Positions 34,755 through 42,931 of a DNA stretch of 64,000 nucleotides are shown here, piece by piece. The position numbers and the translations under genes were made by a program. The stretch is from Novosphingobium panipatense (GTDB taxonomy: Bacteria; Pseudomonadota; Alphaproteobacteria; Sphingomonadales; Sphingomonadaceae), in NCBI RefSeq assembly GCF_002149965.1, contig NZ_MSQB01000012.1, positions 62,001-126,000 on the forward strand, in the 5' to 3' direction. Within the stretch, counting starts at the first letter, position 1; every line of letters begins with the position of its first letter. The notes under the pieces were generated by a model. The model worked only from the letters and a program-made list of their open reading frames with translations, had not been told where the DNA came from and did not search any database.

Positions 34755-35961
34755 GTGAACGAACATATCCCCGTTCCGACCGGGAGGAAGACGCCGAAAC
34801 CGCGCTCGCGCTGGTGGCGCCTTCATGCCTGGCTCGGCCTCAAGCTCTCGGTATTCCTGACGGTGATCCTGCTGTCGGGCACGCTGGCGGTCATGGGCAA
34901 CGAGATCGACTGGCTGGCCGACCCGGCAATGCGCGCCTCGCCGGGCGTGCGGGACCGGGCCAGTTGGGGGACGATCGCCGCCAACGCCCTCGTTGCCGTT
35001 CCGGGCGGGCACATCGATCTGATCGAACGCGGGCCGGATCCCTGGTTCGCAACCGTCGTCGTCATGAAAGCCCCGGATGGGCATCGGACGCCGCGTCCTC
35101 GTCGATCCGGCGACCGGAAGGGTCAACCGTGTGGCCGGGTTCGGCGGCGCCCAGAGATTTCTGCGCGACTTCCATCGCCGGCTGATGCTTCCGGTCGCCA
35201 TCGGCCTGCCCATCGTCACCGGCTTCGCGTTCGTGCTGCTGACGTCCCTCGTGAGCGGTCTGGTCACCTACAAGAAGTTCTGGCGCGGCTTTCTGCGTCG
35301 GCCCCGCTGGCGCGACTGGCGCACTGCCAGCGGCGACCTGCACCGTCTGGCCGGATTGTGGAGCCTGTGGTTCCTGTCGCTCGTGATCGCGACGAGCATC
35401 TGGTATCTCGTCGAGCTGCTGGGGGCGTCTGCGCCGGTTCTGCTCCCCCTTGACCCTGTGCTGCAAACGGATCGGTCGCAGGACCTGGCGCAGCCTGTCG
35501 GTGCAGCGCTGGACGGTCTGGCGCACCGGGCAATGGAACGCTTCCCCGATCTGGATATTCGGCGCATCCAGTATCCGTTTCCCGGTGTCCGTGCTGTCGG
35601 CTTTCAGGGCGAGGCGCAGTCCTGGCTGACCACGGAAAAGGCCAATTCGGTCTGGGTCGATCCTTCCACGTCGCAAGTGATGCTGAAATTCGAAGGCCCG
35701 GCGCTGTCCGTCCACCAGCGCATCTCCGAGATGGCCGATCCGCTGCATTTCGGCACATGGGGCGGCCTTGCCAGCAAGATCGTCTGGTTCGTCTTCGGAT
35801 CCCTGCTGACCGGATTGGCCGTGACGGGTGTCATCATCTACGCAACGCGGCTGCGCGGTGCGTGGCGCGTCGCGGCAAGGGGGATCTCCTGGTGGGGTCT
35901 GGCAGGCGCCGCATGCATTGCCGGCGCGCTTCTTCTGGCACCTGCCGTGCTGATGGGGTGA
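34755..35961 (+). pseudogene. PepSY-domain membrane protein interrupted by a frameshift
   Basis: Two overlapping frames together spell one PepSY-TM protein. The first runs from a GTG at 34755, six bases after the receptor stop, with WWRLHAWLGLKLSVFLTVILLSGTLAVMGNEIDWL and reads to VVVMKAPDG. The second continues as GRRVLVDPATGRVNRVAGFGGAQRFLRDFHRRLMLPVAIGLPIVTG to the end at 35961 with three more helices. The switch falls at about 35076-35082, in GATGGGCATC. Removing one G would give an unbroken KAPDGIGRRVLVDPATG of about 400 residues. It is therefore a one-base insertion or a sequencing error. Its function would parallel the PepSY gene behind the cobalamin receptor. Confidence 0.8.
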
Positions 35962-35985
35962 CAAGCCTGCATCGACCGAGAGAGA

Positions 35986-36627
35986 TCACGCCTGCTGACG
36001 CGCCAGGAAGTCGTTGATGCGGATGAGGTCGGCGACGGTTCTGGTGCCGAGTTTCTTCATCAGGCTGGAGCGATGTAGCTTCACCGTGATTTCGGCGATG
36101 CCCAGTTCGCCTGCCACCTGCTTGTTGAGCAGGCCGCGGCACACGCCGGCCATGACCTGCTTTTCGCGCGGGGTCAGGCGGTCGTAGAGCGCCTGTCCGG
36201 CCTCCCGGTCGAGCCGCGCGGCGCGGCGTTCGCGATCGCGTGAGAGGGCGACGGTGACGGCGTCGAGAAGGTCCTGGTCGTGATAGGGCTTGGGGATGAA
36301 GTCCACCGCGCCGGATTTCATCGCCTTCACGCTCATGGGAATGTCGCCGTAGCCGGTCACGAAGATGATCGGGATGTCGTCACCCCGGTCGGCCAGGCGG
36401 GACTTGAATTCGAAGCCGCCGATCTGCGGCATGCTCACGTCCACCACCAGGCAGCTGGTGACGAGGGGCAACTGCGCGTCGAGGACGTCCTGCGCCGAGC
36501 CGAAGCTGAGGGTGTCGAGACCGGCCGAGCGCAGCAGGCTGTCCATCGCCTCCCTGACCAGCGGTTCGTCATCGACGATGATCACCAGTCCCGCATCGTT
36601 TCCGGACAACGCGCTGCATTCGCTCAT
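35986..36627 (-). CDS. FixJ-type response regulator with LuxR DNA-binding domain
   Basis: A 213-residue two-domain regulator. The receiver has the acidic pair in LVIIVDDEPLVREAM, phospho-acceptor Asp63 in CLVVDVSMPQIGG and the lysine in FIPKPYHDQDL. The LuxR/FixJ HTH is RLTPREKQVMAGVCRGLLNKQVAGELGIAEITVKLHRSSLMKKL. The frame opens at 36681; the ATG at 36627 is preceded by GGAGGA. It is the last gene of a minus-strand set that starts with the histidine kinase at 39047 and includes a stand-alone receiver. It is the only DNA-binding output of the set. Confidence 0.92.
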   Translation of the reverse strand: MSECSALSGNDAGLVIIVDDEPLVREAMDSLLRSAGLDTLSFGSAQDVLDAQLPLVTSCLVVDVSMPQIGGFEFKSRLADRGDDIPIIFVTGYGDIPMSVKAMKSGAVDFIPKPYHDQDLLDAVTVALSRDRERRAARLDREAGQALYDRLTPREKQVMAGVCRGLLNKQVAGELGIAEITVKLHRSSLMKKLGTRTVADLIRINDFLARQQA

Positions 36628-36691
36628 GCGGATTCCTCCAGGCGGCAAGCGCTTCCAGGCAGCTTGGGCGATCATCGCCATATCCCGATCT

Positions 36692-37126
36692 TCATGCGAT
36701 TGCTTGTCCGATTGCGTCGAGAAGTTCGTCGGGGTCCACCGGCTTGGTCAGGAACCGGAGCGCGCCTGCGGCCAGGGCCTGCATCTGGGCCTCCGGCGTG
36801 GGGAAGGCCGTCATGAACAGGATCGGCACGGTCCAGCCTCTGGCCGCGATGGCGCCTTGCAGTTCCAGGCCGGTCATCCCGGGCATGTTGAGGTCGGTGA
36901 CCACGCAGCCGATCTCCCCGGGCCGATCGAAGCCGAGCAGTTCCTCGCCGCCTGCGAACACGGCGGTCGGCAGGCCTTCGGAACGCACGAGGCTGTCTAT
37001 GGAGGCGCGCACCAGCGGATCGTCGTCGACGATGGCGATCAGGCGCGGCACGATGCGCGCCCGGTTTTCGAAACTGTTTTCAGAAGCAAGAGGATTGTCC
37101 TGAGGGGGGAAGGACGGATGGGTCAT
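36692..37126 (-). CDS. Stand-alone receiver-domain response regulator
   Basis: A 144-residue protein with a receiver and no output domain. Key residues: acidic cluster in LIAIVDDDPLVRASIDSL, Asp78 in CVVTDLNMPGMTGLEL, Thr in ILFMTAFPT and Lys in FLTKPVDPDELL. The start lies one base after the kinase stop (TGACATG), so the two are made together. Such receivers compete for or relay phosphate between the kinase and a second regulator, here the FixJ-type protein 64 bases downstream. This relay role is inferred from arrangement. Confidence 0.9.
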   Translation of the reverse strand: MTHPSFPPQDNPLASENSFENRARIVPRLIAIVDDDPLVRASIDSLVRSEGLPTAVFAGGEELLGFDRPGEIGCVVTDLNMPGMTGLELQGAIAARGWTVPILFMTAFPTPEAQMQALAAGALRFLTKPVDPDELLDAIGQAIA

Positions 37127-37127
37127 G

Positions 37128-39047
37128 TCAGGCCGTCGCAGTCTGCACGGCGACCGGGATGGAGAAGCGGAAACGCGCGCCGCCTTCGGGGCGGTTGGCC
37201 GCCTCGATCGTGCCGCCGTGCTGTTCGACGATCGAGCGGCTGATCGACAGGCCGATGCCCATCCCGTCCTCGCGGCTGGAGAAGAACGGCTCGAATATCT
37301 GCCGGGGATCGCAGAGCAGTCCGGTGCCGCTGTCGATCACGTCCACGGCGATCATCCCGTCCGCGCGCGCCGCCTCGATCCACAGGTCCCTCGGGCTGTC
37401 CGCCGCAATGCTCATGGCCTTGCGGGCATTGAGGATGAGATTGACGAGGACCTGTTGCAGCAGCACCCGGTCGCCGGTGACGCGCGGCAGGTCGGTCGCG
37501 GCGCCGAGGTGGAGCGTCACGGCGCTTTCGCGCAGTTCCCGGTCGAGCAGGCCGGCGGTCTCGCGGATGAGGACCTGCATGTCCACGTCCACCTGCTCGG
37601 TTTCTCCCTTGCGGAACAGGCGGCGGACACGGGCGATGACGTCGGCCGCGCGGTGGCCGCTGAGGGCGATCTTGTCCAGGCAGTCGGCCACTTCGACGGC
37701 GCCCGGCGCCTCGCGCGCGAGCCAGCGTTTGCCGGAACTGGCGAAGGCGGAGATCGCGGTCAGCGGCTGGTTGAGTTCATGGGCGATGAAGGCGGCGACT
37801 TGGCCCAGCGTGGTGGTGCGGTTCACTTCGGTCAGTTCGTTTTGCGCCTGCGCAAGGCGGCGCTGCATGCGGTAGCGTTCTGTGACGTCGATGCAGAGCA
37901 TGAGCAGGCGGCTCCAGCTGTCGTCGTCCTCCAGCAGGGTCAGCCGGGTCACGACATCGACCAGCGCGCCGCTTTCGGTCAGGAACTGGGCCTCCTCCTC
38001 GATATCGCGGCGTCCGGCGACGAGGGCGGCGAGCAGGCGGCCGAGCGACTGTTCCGCTGCGGGGGTGTGGAAGCGCAGGAGGGAGCCGCCGATCAGGTCG
38101 GCGCGTTCGTTCACGCCGAAAAGCTGCACGGCGGCCTCGTTGGCGTCGAGGATGACGGATTTCGCCGCTGCCCGGTTGACCCGTTCGATGTCGATGACCG
38201 CGCCGTCGCTGCCCTCGATACCCTGCGGCGCGGCCCCGGCCATCGCCGCTTTGGCGCCGGACAGGTCGATTTCCAGCATGGGCAGGCCGGCGGCATGGAA
38301 GATCGTGTGGTAGCGCTCCTCCGATTGCCGCCGGGCCTGGGCTTCGGCGCGCTGGCGGGTGATATCGGCGCTGGTCTCGAAGATGCCGGTTTCGCGCCCG
38401 AGGGTGTCGCGGCGGGCGAGCCAGCGGCTTTCCAGAACGATGCGGGTGCCGTCCTTGCGCACGCGGCTGATCTCGCCGGACCATGTGCCCGCCAGATCGA
38501 CGGCGGCCATGGGGTTCCCTTCGCTGACGGTCTGGAGCAGGTGCTGCGCGGGCCTGCCCAGCGCTTCGGCGCGGGTCCAGCCGTAGAGACGCTCGGCGCC
38601 CTCGTTCCAGTAGAGGATGGTATCGTCTGGGCCGCGCACGACGACGGTGTCATGCGTCAGTTCGAGCATCCGGGCCTGCTCGGCCAATGTATCGCGCGCG
38701 GAGCGGTGGCGTACCGAGAGCATCGTGATCATGGCGATGGCGAAGAGGGCAACGCCAAGGCGCATCGCGGGCGACCCCAGCGGCGCGTCCCAGTGGCTGT
38801 ACCAGAATCCGGCCAGCGCCATCAGGCTGCAGGCGGCGCCCGCCAGGACGGTGGCCGCTTGCCGGTTGGACCACGAGGCGATCAGGACGGTCGAGGTATA
38901 GAGCACCGCCACCGCGCCTTGCAGCGGACTGAAGATGTCGAGGGCGAAGACGGTCAGGCCAGATGCCAGGGCGGCCAGCGCGATCGACCGGTCCGACCGG
39001 AACAGGGGCGCGCGCGGCGATCTTCCAGCAGTGTTCACATGACTCAC
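37128..39047 (-). CDS. Membrane PAS-domain sensor histidine kinase
   Basis: A 639-residue kinase from a GTG at 39047; a second GTG at 39038 is possible. The frame is open further upstream, but that part looks non-coding. Hydrophobic helices fill about residues 18-110 (ALASGLTVFALDIFSPLQGAVAVLYTSTVLIASW and later). A PAS domain follows (about 125-235, DTILYWNEGAERLYGWTRAEALG), then a second PAS (about 245-390). The dimerisation box is GQVAAFIAHELNQPLTAIS with His423; ATP-site motifs are VNLILNARKA, VDVIDSGTG and DGMGIGLSISRSIVEQHGG. It resembles the FixL-type HPK4 group. The signal is unknown. Confidence 0.9.
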   Translation of the reverse strand: MSHVNTAGRSPRAPLFRSDRSIALAALASGLTVFALDIFSPLQGAVAVLYTSTVLIASWSNRQAATVLAGAACSLMALAGFWYSHWDAPLGSPAMRLGVALFAIAMITMLSVRHRSARDTLAEQARMLELTHDTVVVRGPDDTILYWNEGAERLYGWTRAEALGRPAQHLLQTVSEGNPMAAVDLAGTWSGEISRVRKDGTRIVLESRWLARRDTLGRETGIFETSADITRQRAEAQARRQSEERYHTIFHAAGLPMLEIDLSGAKAAMAGAAPQGIEGSDGAVIDIERVNRAAAKSVILDANEAAVQLFGVNERADLIGGSLLRFHTPAAEQSLGRLLAALVAGRRDIEEEAQFLTESGALVDVVTRLTLLEDDDSWSRLLMLCIDVTERYRMQRRLAQAQNELTEVNRTTTLGQVAAFIAHELNQPLTAISAFASSGKRWLAREAPGAVEVADCLDKIALSGHRAADVIARVRRLFRKGETEQVDVDMQVLIRETAGLLDRELRESAVTLHLGAATDLPRVTGDRVLLQQVLVNLILNARKAMSIAADSPRDLWIEAARADGMIAVDVIDSGTGLLCDPRQIFEPFFSSREDGMGIGLSISRSIVEQHGGTIEAANRPEGGARFRFSIPVAVQTATA

Positions 39048-39243
39048 GCAATTCGGACCCGTTGTTGTTACCGGTGATGCTCCGGCTCCGAGAGAATGCC
39101 CGATCCGGCCGCTCCCGGTAACTATACGCTGGTTGGGGACTCGGCGAGGTCCATCGGGGCATACGCGGGTATGGTTGCCGCAGCCCCCGGTTTCGCGCAC
39201 ATTCGTACCCGCAATCGCAATTGCCTCCGAGGAGATTGCCGCG

Positions 39244-40881
39244 ATGAACAGCCCCGCCGATCGCAAGCACCAGATGTTTCCCACGCTCAGTCCGGCCCAG
39301 ATCGGGCTGATCCGACGCTTCGCCAGCGGGCCGGATCGCCGGTTCGCGCCGGGTGAGGCGGTCTACCGGATCGGGGATCGCGACGTGCCATGCTGGATCG
39401 TGGTCGATGGCGAGATGCGCGTCGAGCGGCGGGACGGGCTGGACCGCAGCGCCGTCGTCACCGTCCATGTGACCGGAGGGTTCACCGGCGAGGTCAACCA
39501 GCTTTCCGGGCGCGGCTCGATCGCGGGGGCCAGCGCCGGGGAGCGCGGCTGCACGGCCTTCCCGCTCGATGCCGCGCATTTGCGGGGGCTGATGATCGGA
39601 TCGGCGGATATCGGTGAACTGATGATGCGTGCCCTGATCCTGCGGCGCGTGGGCCTTATCGGAGAGGGCGCGGCGGGCACGATCCTGATCGGCAACCCGC
39701 ACGAGGCCGATATCGTGCGCCTGCAGGATTTCCTCACCCGCAGCGGCTATCCCAACGTGGTCTTCGATCCCGCGCGCGAGGACGAGGGGCGTTCGCTGCT
39801 GGAAAGACTGGGGGTCGCCCCGGAGGAGATACCGCTGGTGGTCTGCCCCGACGGCTCCGTGCTGCGGCGCCCCAGCAATGCGCAAGTGGCGGGATGCCTG
39901 GGACTGGCGAGGCCGCTCGATCCGCAGCGCGTTTTCGATGTCGCGATCATCGGCGCGGGGCCAGCCGGGCTGGCAGCGGCGGTCTATGGCGCTTCGGAAG
40001 GGCTCTCGGTCCTGGTACTGGACGGCAGGGTCATGGGCGGGCAGGCGGGCGCTTCGGCGCGGATCGAGAACTATCTCGGCTTTCCCACCGGCATATCCGG
40101 TCAGGCGCTGGCGGGGCGGGCCTTCAACCAGGCGATCAAGTTCGGGGCGGAGATCGCGATTCCCGCCGAAGTGCAACGCCTGGTCTGCAATGGGGGCGAT
40201 ACCTTGTTGCTGGAAATGGCGGACGACAGTCGGATCCGCGCCCGTACGGTGGTGATCGCCGCCGGGGCACGCTATCGGCGGCCGGGCGTTTCCGCGCTGG
40301 CGGACTATGAGGGGCGGGGCGTCTACTACTGGGCCTCTCCGGTCGAGGCGCGTCTCTGCGCCGGGGAAGAGATCGCGCTGATCGGCGGCGGCAACTCGGC
40401 GGGGCAGGCGATCGTCTATCTCGCGCCGCAAGTGCGCCGCCTGCATCTTTTCGTCCGGCACGAACTGGCGCAGACGATGTCGCGCTACCTGATCGACCGC
40501 ATCGCCGCGCTCGACAATGTGGAGATCCATGTCGGCGCCGAGCTGGAGGGGCTGGAGGGCAATCGCGAGGAAGGGCTGACCGCTGCAACCTTCCGGTCCC
40601 CCGGCGGTACGACCCGGCTCGAACTGCATCATCTTTTCCTTTTTATCGGCGCCGATCCCAATTCCGACTGGGCCAGCGACTGCGTGGAAACCGACGGCAA
40701 GGGCTTCGTGGTCACCGGCAGGGCAGGGCAGCCGCTGGAAACGAGCGCGCCGGGCGTCTTTGCTATCGGCGACGTCCGCGCCGGTTCCACCAAGCGCGTC
40801 GCCGCCGCCGTGGGGGAGGGGGCGGCCGTCATCGCCCAGATCCACACAGCGCTGGCGCGCCTGGCGGAGCCTGCCGCATGA
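39244..40881 (+). CDS. Cyclic-nucleotide-domain / thioredoxin-reductase-like FAD oxidoreductase
   Basis: A 545-residue fusion. The N-terminal part (about 15-130) looks like a cNMP-binding fold (WIVVDGEMRVERRDG, GGFTGEVNQLSGR). The middle (about 145-230) resembles a thioredoxin/glutaredoxin-like domain without a CxxC. The C-terminal 310 residues are thioredoxin-reductase-like: FAD site DVAIIGAGPAGLAAAVYGAS at about 235-255, NAD(P) site EIALIGGGNSAGQAIVYLAP at about 377, and FAIGDVRAGSTKRVAAAVGEG. The redox CxxC of true thioredoxin reductases is missing; the spot reads YYWASPVEARLCAGEE. GAGGAG precedes the ATG at 39244. The stop overlaps the zinc-finger gene (ATGA). Divergent from the histidine kinase. 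Confidence 0.88.
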   Translation: MNSPADRKHQMFPTLSPAQIGLIRRFASGPDRRFAPGEAVYRIGDRDVPCWIVVDGEMRVERRDGLDRSAVVTVHVTGGFTGEVNQLSGRGSIAGASAGERGCTAFPLDAAHLRGLMIGSADIGELMMRALILRRVGLIGEGAAGTILIGNPHEADIVRLQDFLTRSGYPNVVFDPAREDEGRSLLERLGVAPEEIPLVVCPDGSVLRRPSNAQVAGCLGLARPLDPQRVFDVAIIGAGPAGLAAAVYGASEGLSVLVLDGRVMGGQAGASARIENYLGFPTGISGQALAGRAFNQAIKFGAEIAIPAEVQRLVCNGGDTLLLEMADDSRIRARTVVIAAGARYRRPGVSALADYEGRGVYYWASPVEARLCAGEEIALIGGGNSAGQAIVYLAPQVRRLHLFVRHELAQTMSRYLIDRIAALDNVEIHVGAELEGLEGNREEGLTAATFRSPGGTTRLELHHLFLFIGADPNSDWASDCVETDGKGFVVTGRAGQPLETSAPGVFAIGDVRAGSTKRVAAAVGEGAAVIAQIHTALARLAEPAA

Positions 40882-41177
40882 CCTGCCATCACTTGTCCAC
40901 GATCCGCGAGGTCACGCCGAGCGCGCGGGGCTGCGAGGAATGCCTCAAGATCGGCAGCGGCTGGGTCCACTTGCGCCTGTGCCGGGAATGCGGCCACGTC
41001 GGCTGCTGCGACGATTCTCCGCACCGCCATGCGCGGGCGCACTTCCACCATAGCGGCCATCCGATCATCGAAGGCTATGATCCGCCCGAAGGCTGGGGCT
41101 GGTGCTATGTGGAGGACGAGGAAGTGCCGCTGCCGGACCGGACGCCGCAGATCGGGCCGATTCCGCGCTTCTTCTGA
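40878..41177 (+). CDS. UBP-type (ubiquitin-hydrolase-type) zinc-finger protein
   Basis: A 99-residue protein with the zf-UBP pattern: Cys3-His4 (TCHH), CEECLKIGSGWVHLRLCRECGHVGCCDDSPHRHARAHFHHSGHPIIEGYDPPEGWGWCYVEDE. In eukaryotes this fold binds the free C-terminus of ubiquitin; in bacteria the short stand-alone forms have no clear role. It is coupled by an ATGA overlap to the cNMP/flavoprotein gene, so the two are likely partners, the zinc finger possibly tethering or sensing redox state. It could be an accessory of the neighbouring two-component system. Confidence 0.9.
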   Translation: MTCHHLSTIREVTPSARGCEECLKIGSGWVHLRLCRECGHVGCCDDSPHRHARAHFHHSGHPIIEGYDPPEGWGWCYVEDEEVPLPDRTPQIGPIPRFF

Positions 41178-41240
41178 AACGACGAAGCGCGCCTCCCGGA
41201 CCATATTGCATATTCATCGCAATAGCACTAACGCCGCGCC

Positions 41241-41759
41241 ATGGCTGGAAACTCCGCTGCTCTTGCCACCATGATCATTGCCGAGCGTGCCGCCCTGCTG
41301 CGCCGGGTGGAGCGTATCGTCGACGATCCGGCCGATGCGGAAGAGGTCGTCCAGTCGATGTGGCTCAAAGTCCAGGCCATGGACGACGGGCGCCCGATCC
41401 TGTCCAAGCGGGCCTATCTGTTTCGTCTGGCGCGCAATCTCGCCCTCGACTTCCGCCGTTCGCAGCAGCGGCGCGGGGCACTGGCCGATGCCGTGCAGAC
41501 GGTCTTGTCCGAAAGCGACGATGCCCCCGGGCAGGACCGCATCGTCGATTCCAGCCAGGTGCTGGAGCGGGTGCGGGCCGCCGCGGCCGCCCTGCCGGAG
41601 CCGACCCGCACGATCTTCCGGCTCAACCGCTTCGAGGGCGAGAGCCAGCCCGCCATCGCGCGGCGGCTGGGGATCAGCACGACCACGGTGGAAAACCATA
41701 TACGCCGGGCGCTGAACGCGCTGGCCGCCGCGCGTGACGGGCGCGATCCACAATTGTAA
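41241..41759 (+). CDS. ECF RNA polymerase sigma factor, FecI type
   Basis: A 172-residue ECF sigma factor. Region 2: RRVERIVDDPADAEEVVQSMWLKVQ and RAYLFRLARNLALDFRRSQQRRG; region 4: LPEPTRTIFRLNRFEGESQPAIARRLGISTTTVENHIRRAL. It is followed on the same strand by fecR (from 41846), the STN-type receptor (from 42932) and a TonB protein. This is the third FecI/FecR pair in the window. Its three copies differ clearly in sequence, so they are not a recent duplication. Confidence 0.92.
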   Translation: MAGNSAALATMIIAERAALLRRVERIVDDPADAEEVVQSMWLKVQAMDDGRPILSKRAYLFRLARNLALDFRRSQQRRGALADAVQTVLSESDDAPGQDRIVDSSQVLERVRAAAAALPEPTRTIFRLNRFEGESQPAIARRLGISTTTVENHIRRALNALAAARDGRDPQL

Positions 41760-41845
41760 TGACGGCTATTCAGGAACGACGGGTTGGGTGGCGCTGCGCG
41801 CCGCGCGTCTAGTCATTGTAGATGGGCGGAGAGATCAGGGCGATC

Positions 41846-42790
41846 ATGGACAGGCAGGATAACGACACGGCCGATGTGCGCGGCGAGCAGGCGCGCGAGT
41901 GGCTCGTGCGCCTGTCGTCCGGCACCATGTCGGCCGAGGAATTGCAATCTTTGGACAGTTGGACTGCCGCCGATCCGCGCAACCGCGCCGCGTTCCTGCA
42001 CGAACGCCGGACCTGGCAGGATCTCGAATCCCTGCGCGACGCCTTCGAAAGCGCACCGCAGACCGCGCCGGTCGCGCGCGGCCGTGGGCATTGGCGATGG
42101 CTACCGATGACGGCAGCGGCAGCCGCGCTCGTCTGGTTCGCGGCGCCTTCCGTATGGCTCTGGGCCCGCGCCGATGCGAGCACCGCAGCCGGAGAGATCC
42201 GCGAAGTGCCGCTGGCGGACGGGTCACGGGCCGTGCTCGACAGCGAAAGCGCCATTGCCGTCGACTACGACGACAAGGCGCGCAGCGTCCGCCTGCTCAA
42301 GGGACGGGCCTGGTTCGCGGTCCGCCACGGCGATGCCCGGCCCTTCCGGGTCGCGGCGGCGGACGGCACGGTGCGGGATATCGCCACGGCTTTCGAGGTG
42401 GACGACACTTCGGGCCGCACCCGTGCCGGTGTGACCGAGGGCGCGATCGCGATGGGCGGCCTCGTTCTCCATGCCGGAGAGCAGGCGCAGTTCGGGGCCG
42501 ACGGCAAGGCGACGGCGCTCGCCGCCATCCCCGCCGAACGGATCGCGGGATGGCGGCGCGGCGAACTCCTGCTGCGCGAGGTGCCGCTGGAATCCGCGAT
42601 CGGCGCGCTGGCCCGCTATCGCCGCGCACCGATCTTCACCATGGGCGACCTTTCCCAGGAGCCGCCGATCAGCGGCAGCTTCCGCGCCGACCGGCCGGAC
42701 GAGGCGCTCGATACGCTGGCCGCCATGCGCGGGCTTGAACGGCTCCGTCTGCCGGGCGGCGTGGTCGTGCTGAGGCGTCCCTCCCGCTAA
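41846..42790 (+). CDS. FecR-family anti-sigma regulator
   Basis: A 314-residue FecR protein from the ATG at 41846, with AGGG just upstream; an ATG at 41822 adds eight residues but has no ribosome-binding site. Domains: DUF4880 (EQAREWLVRLSSGTMSAEELQSLDSWTAADPRNRAAFLHE), one membrane helix (MTAAAAALVWFAAPSVWLWA), FecR domain (VPLADGSRAVLDSESAIAVDY and LKGRAWFAVRHGDARPFRVAA), C-terminal STN-like segment (LARYRRAPIFTMGDLSQEPPISGSF). It is the membrane relay between the sigma factor at 41241 and the receptor at 42932. Confidence 0.93.
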   Translation: MDRQDNDTADVRGEQAREWLVRLSSGTMSAEELQSLDSWTAADPRNRAAFLHERRTWQDLESLRDAFESAPQTAPVARGRGHWRWLPMTAAAAALVWFAAPSVWLWARADASTAAGEIREVPLADGSRAVLDSESAIAVDYDDKARSVRLLKGRAWFAVRHGDARPFRVAAADGTVRDIATAFEVDDTSGRTRAGVTEGAIAMGGLVLHAGEQAQFGADGKATALAAIPAERIAGWRRGELLLREVPLESAIGALARYRRAPIFTMGDLSQEPPISGSFRADRPDEALDTLAAMRGLERLRLPGGVVVLRRPSR

Positions 42791-42931
42791 ATTCAAACCG
42801 GATCTGCAAATTTTTTTGCGCGCCGGCTTGGGTGGTCCCCCCGCCCGAGCGTCAATGGCATGAACGATATTGCGAGCGCCTTGCAATATCAGCCCTTCAG
42901 GGCGGTCACGGCATTTTCGACGGGGGACTAC

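Noticed and set aside
35077..35961. Second half of the split PepSY gene as a separate gene starting at ATG 35077
   Set aside because: It lacks the first membrane segment and fits exactly as the continuation of the frame from 34755, so one broken gene is the better reading.
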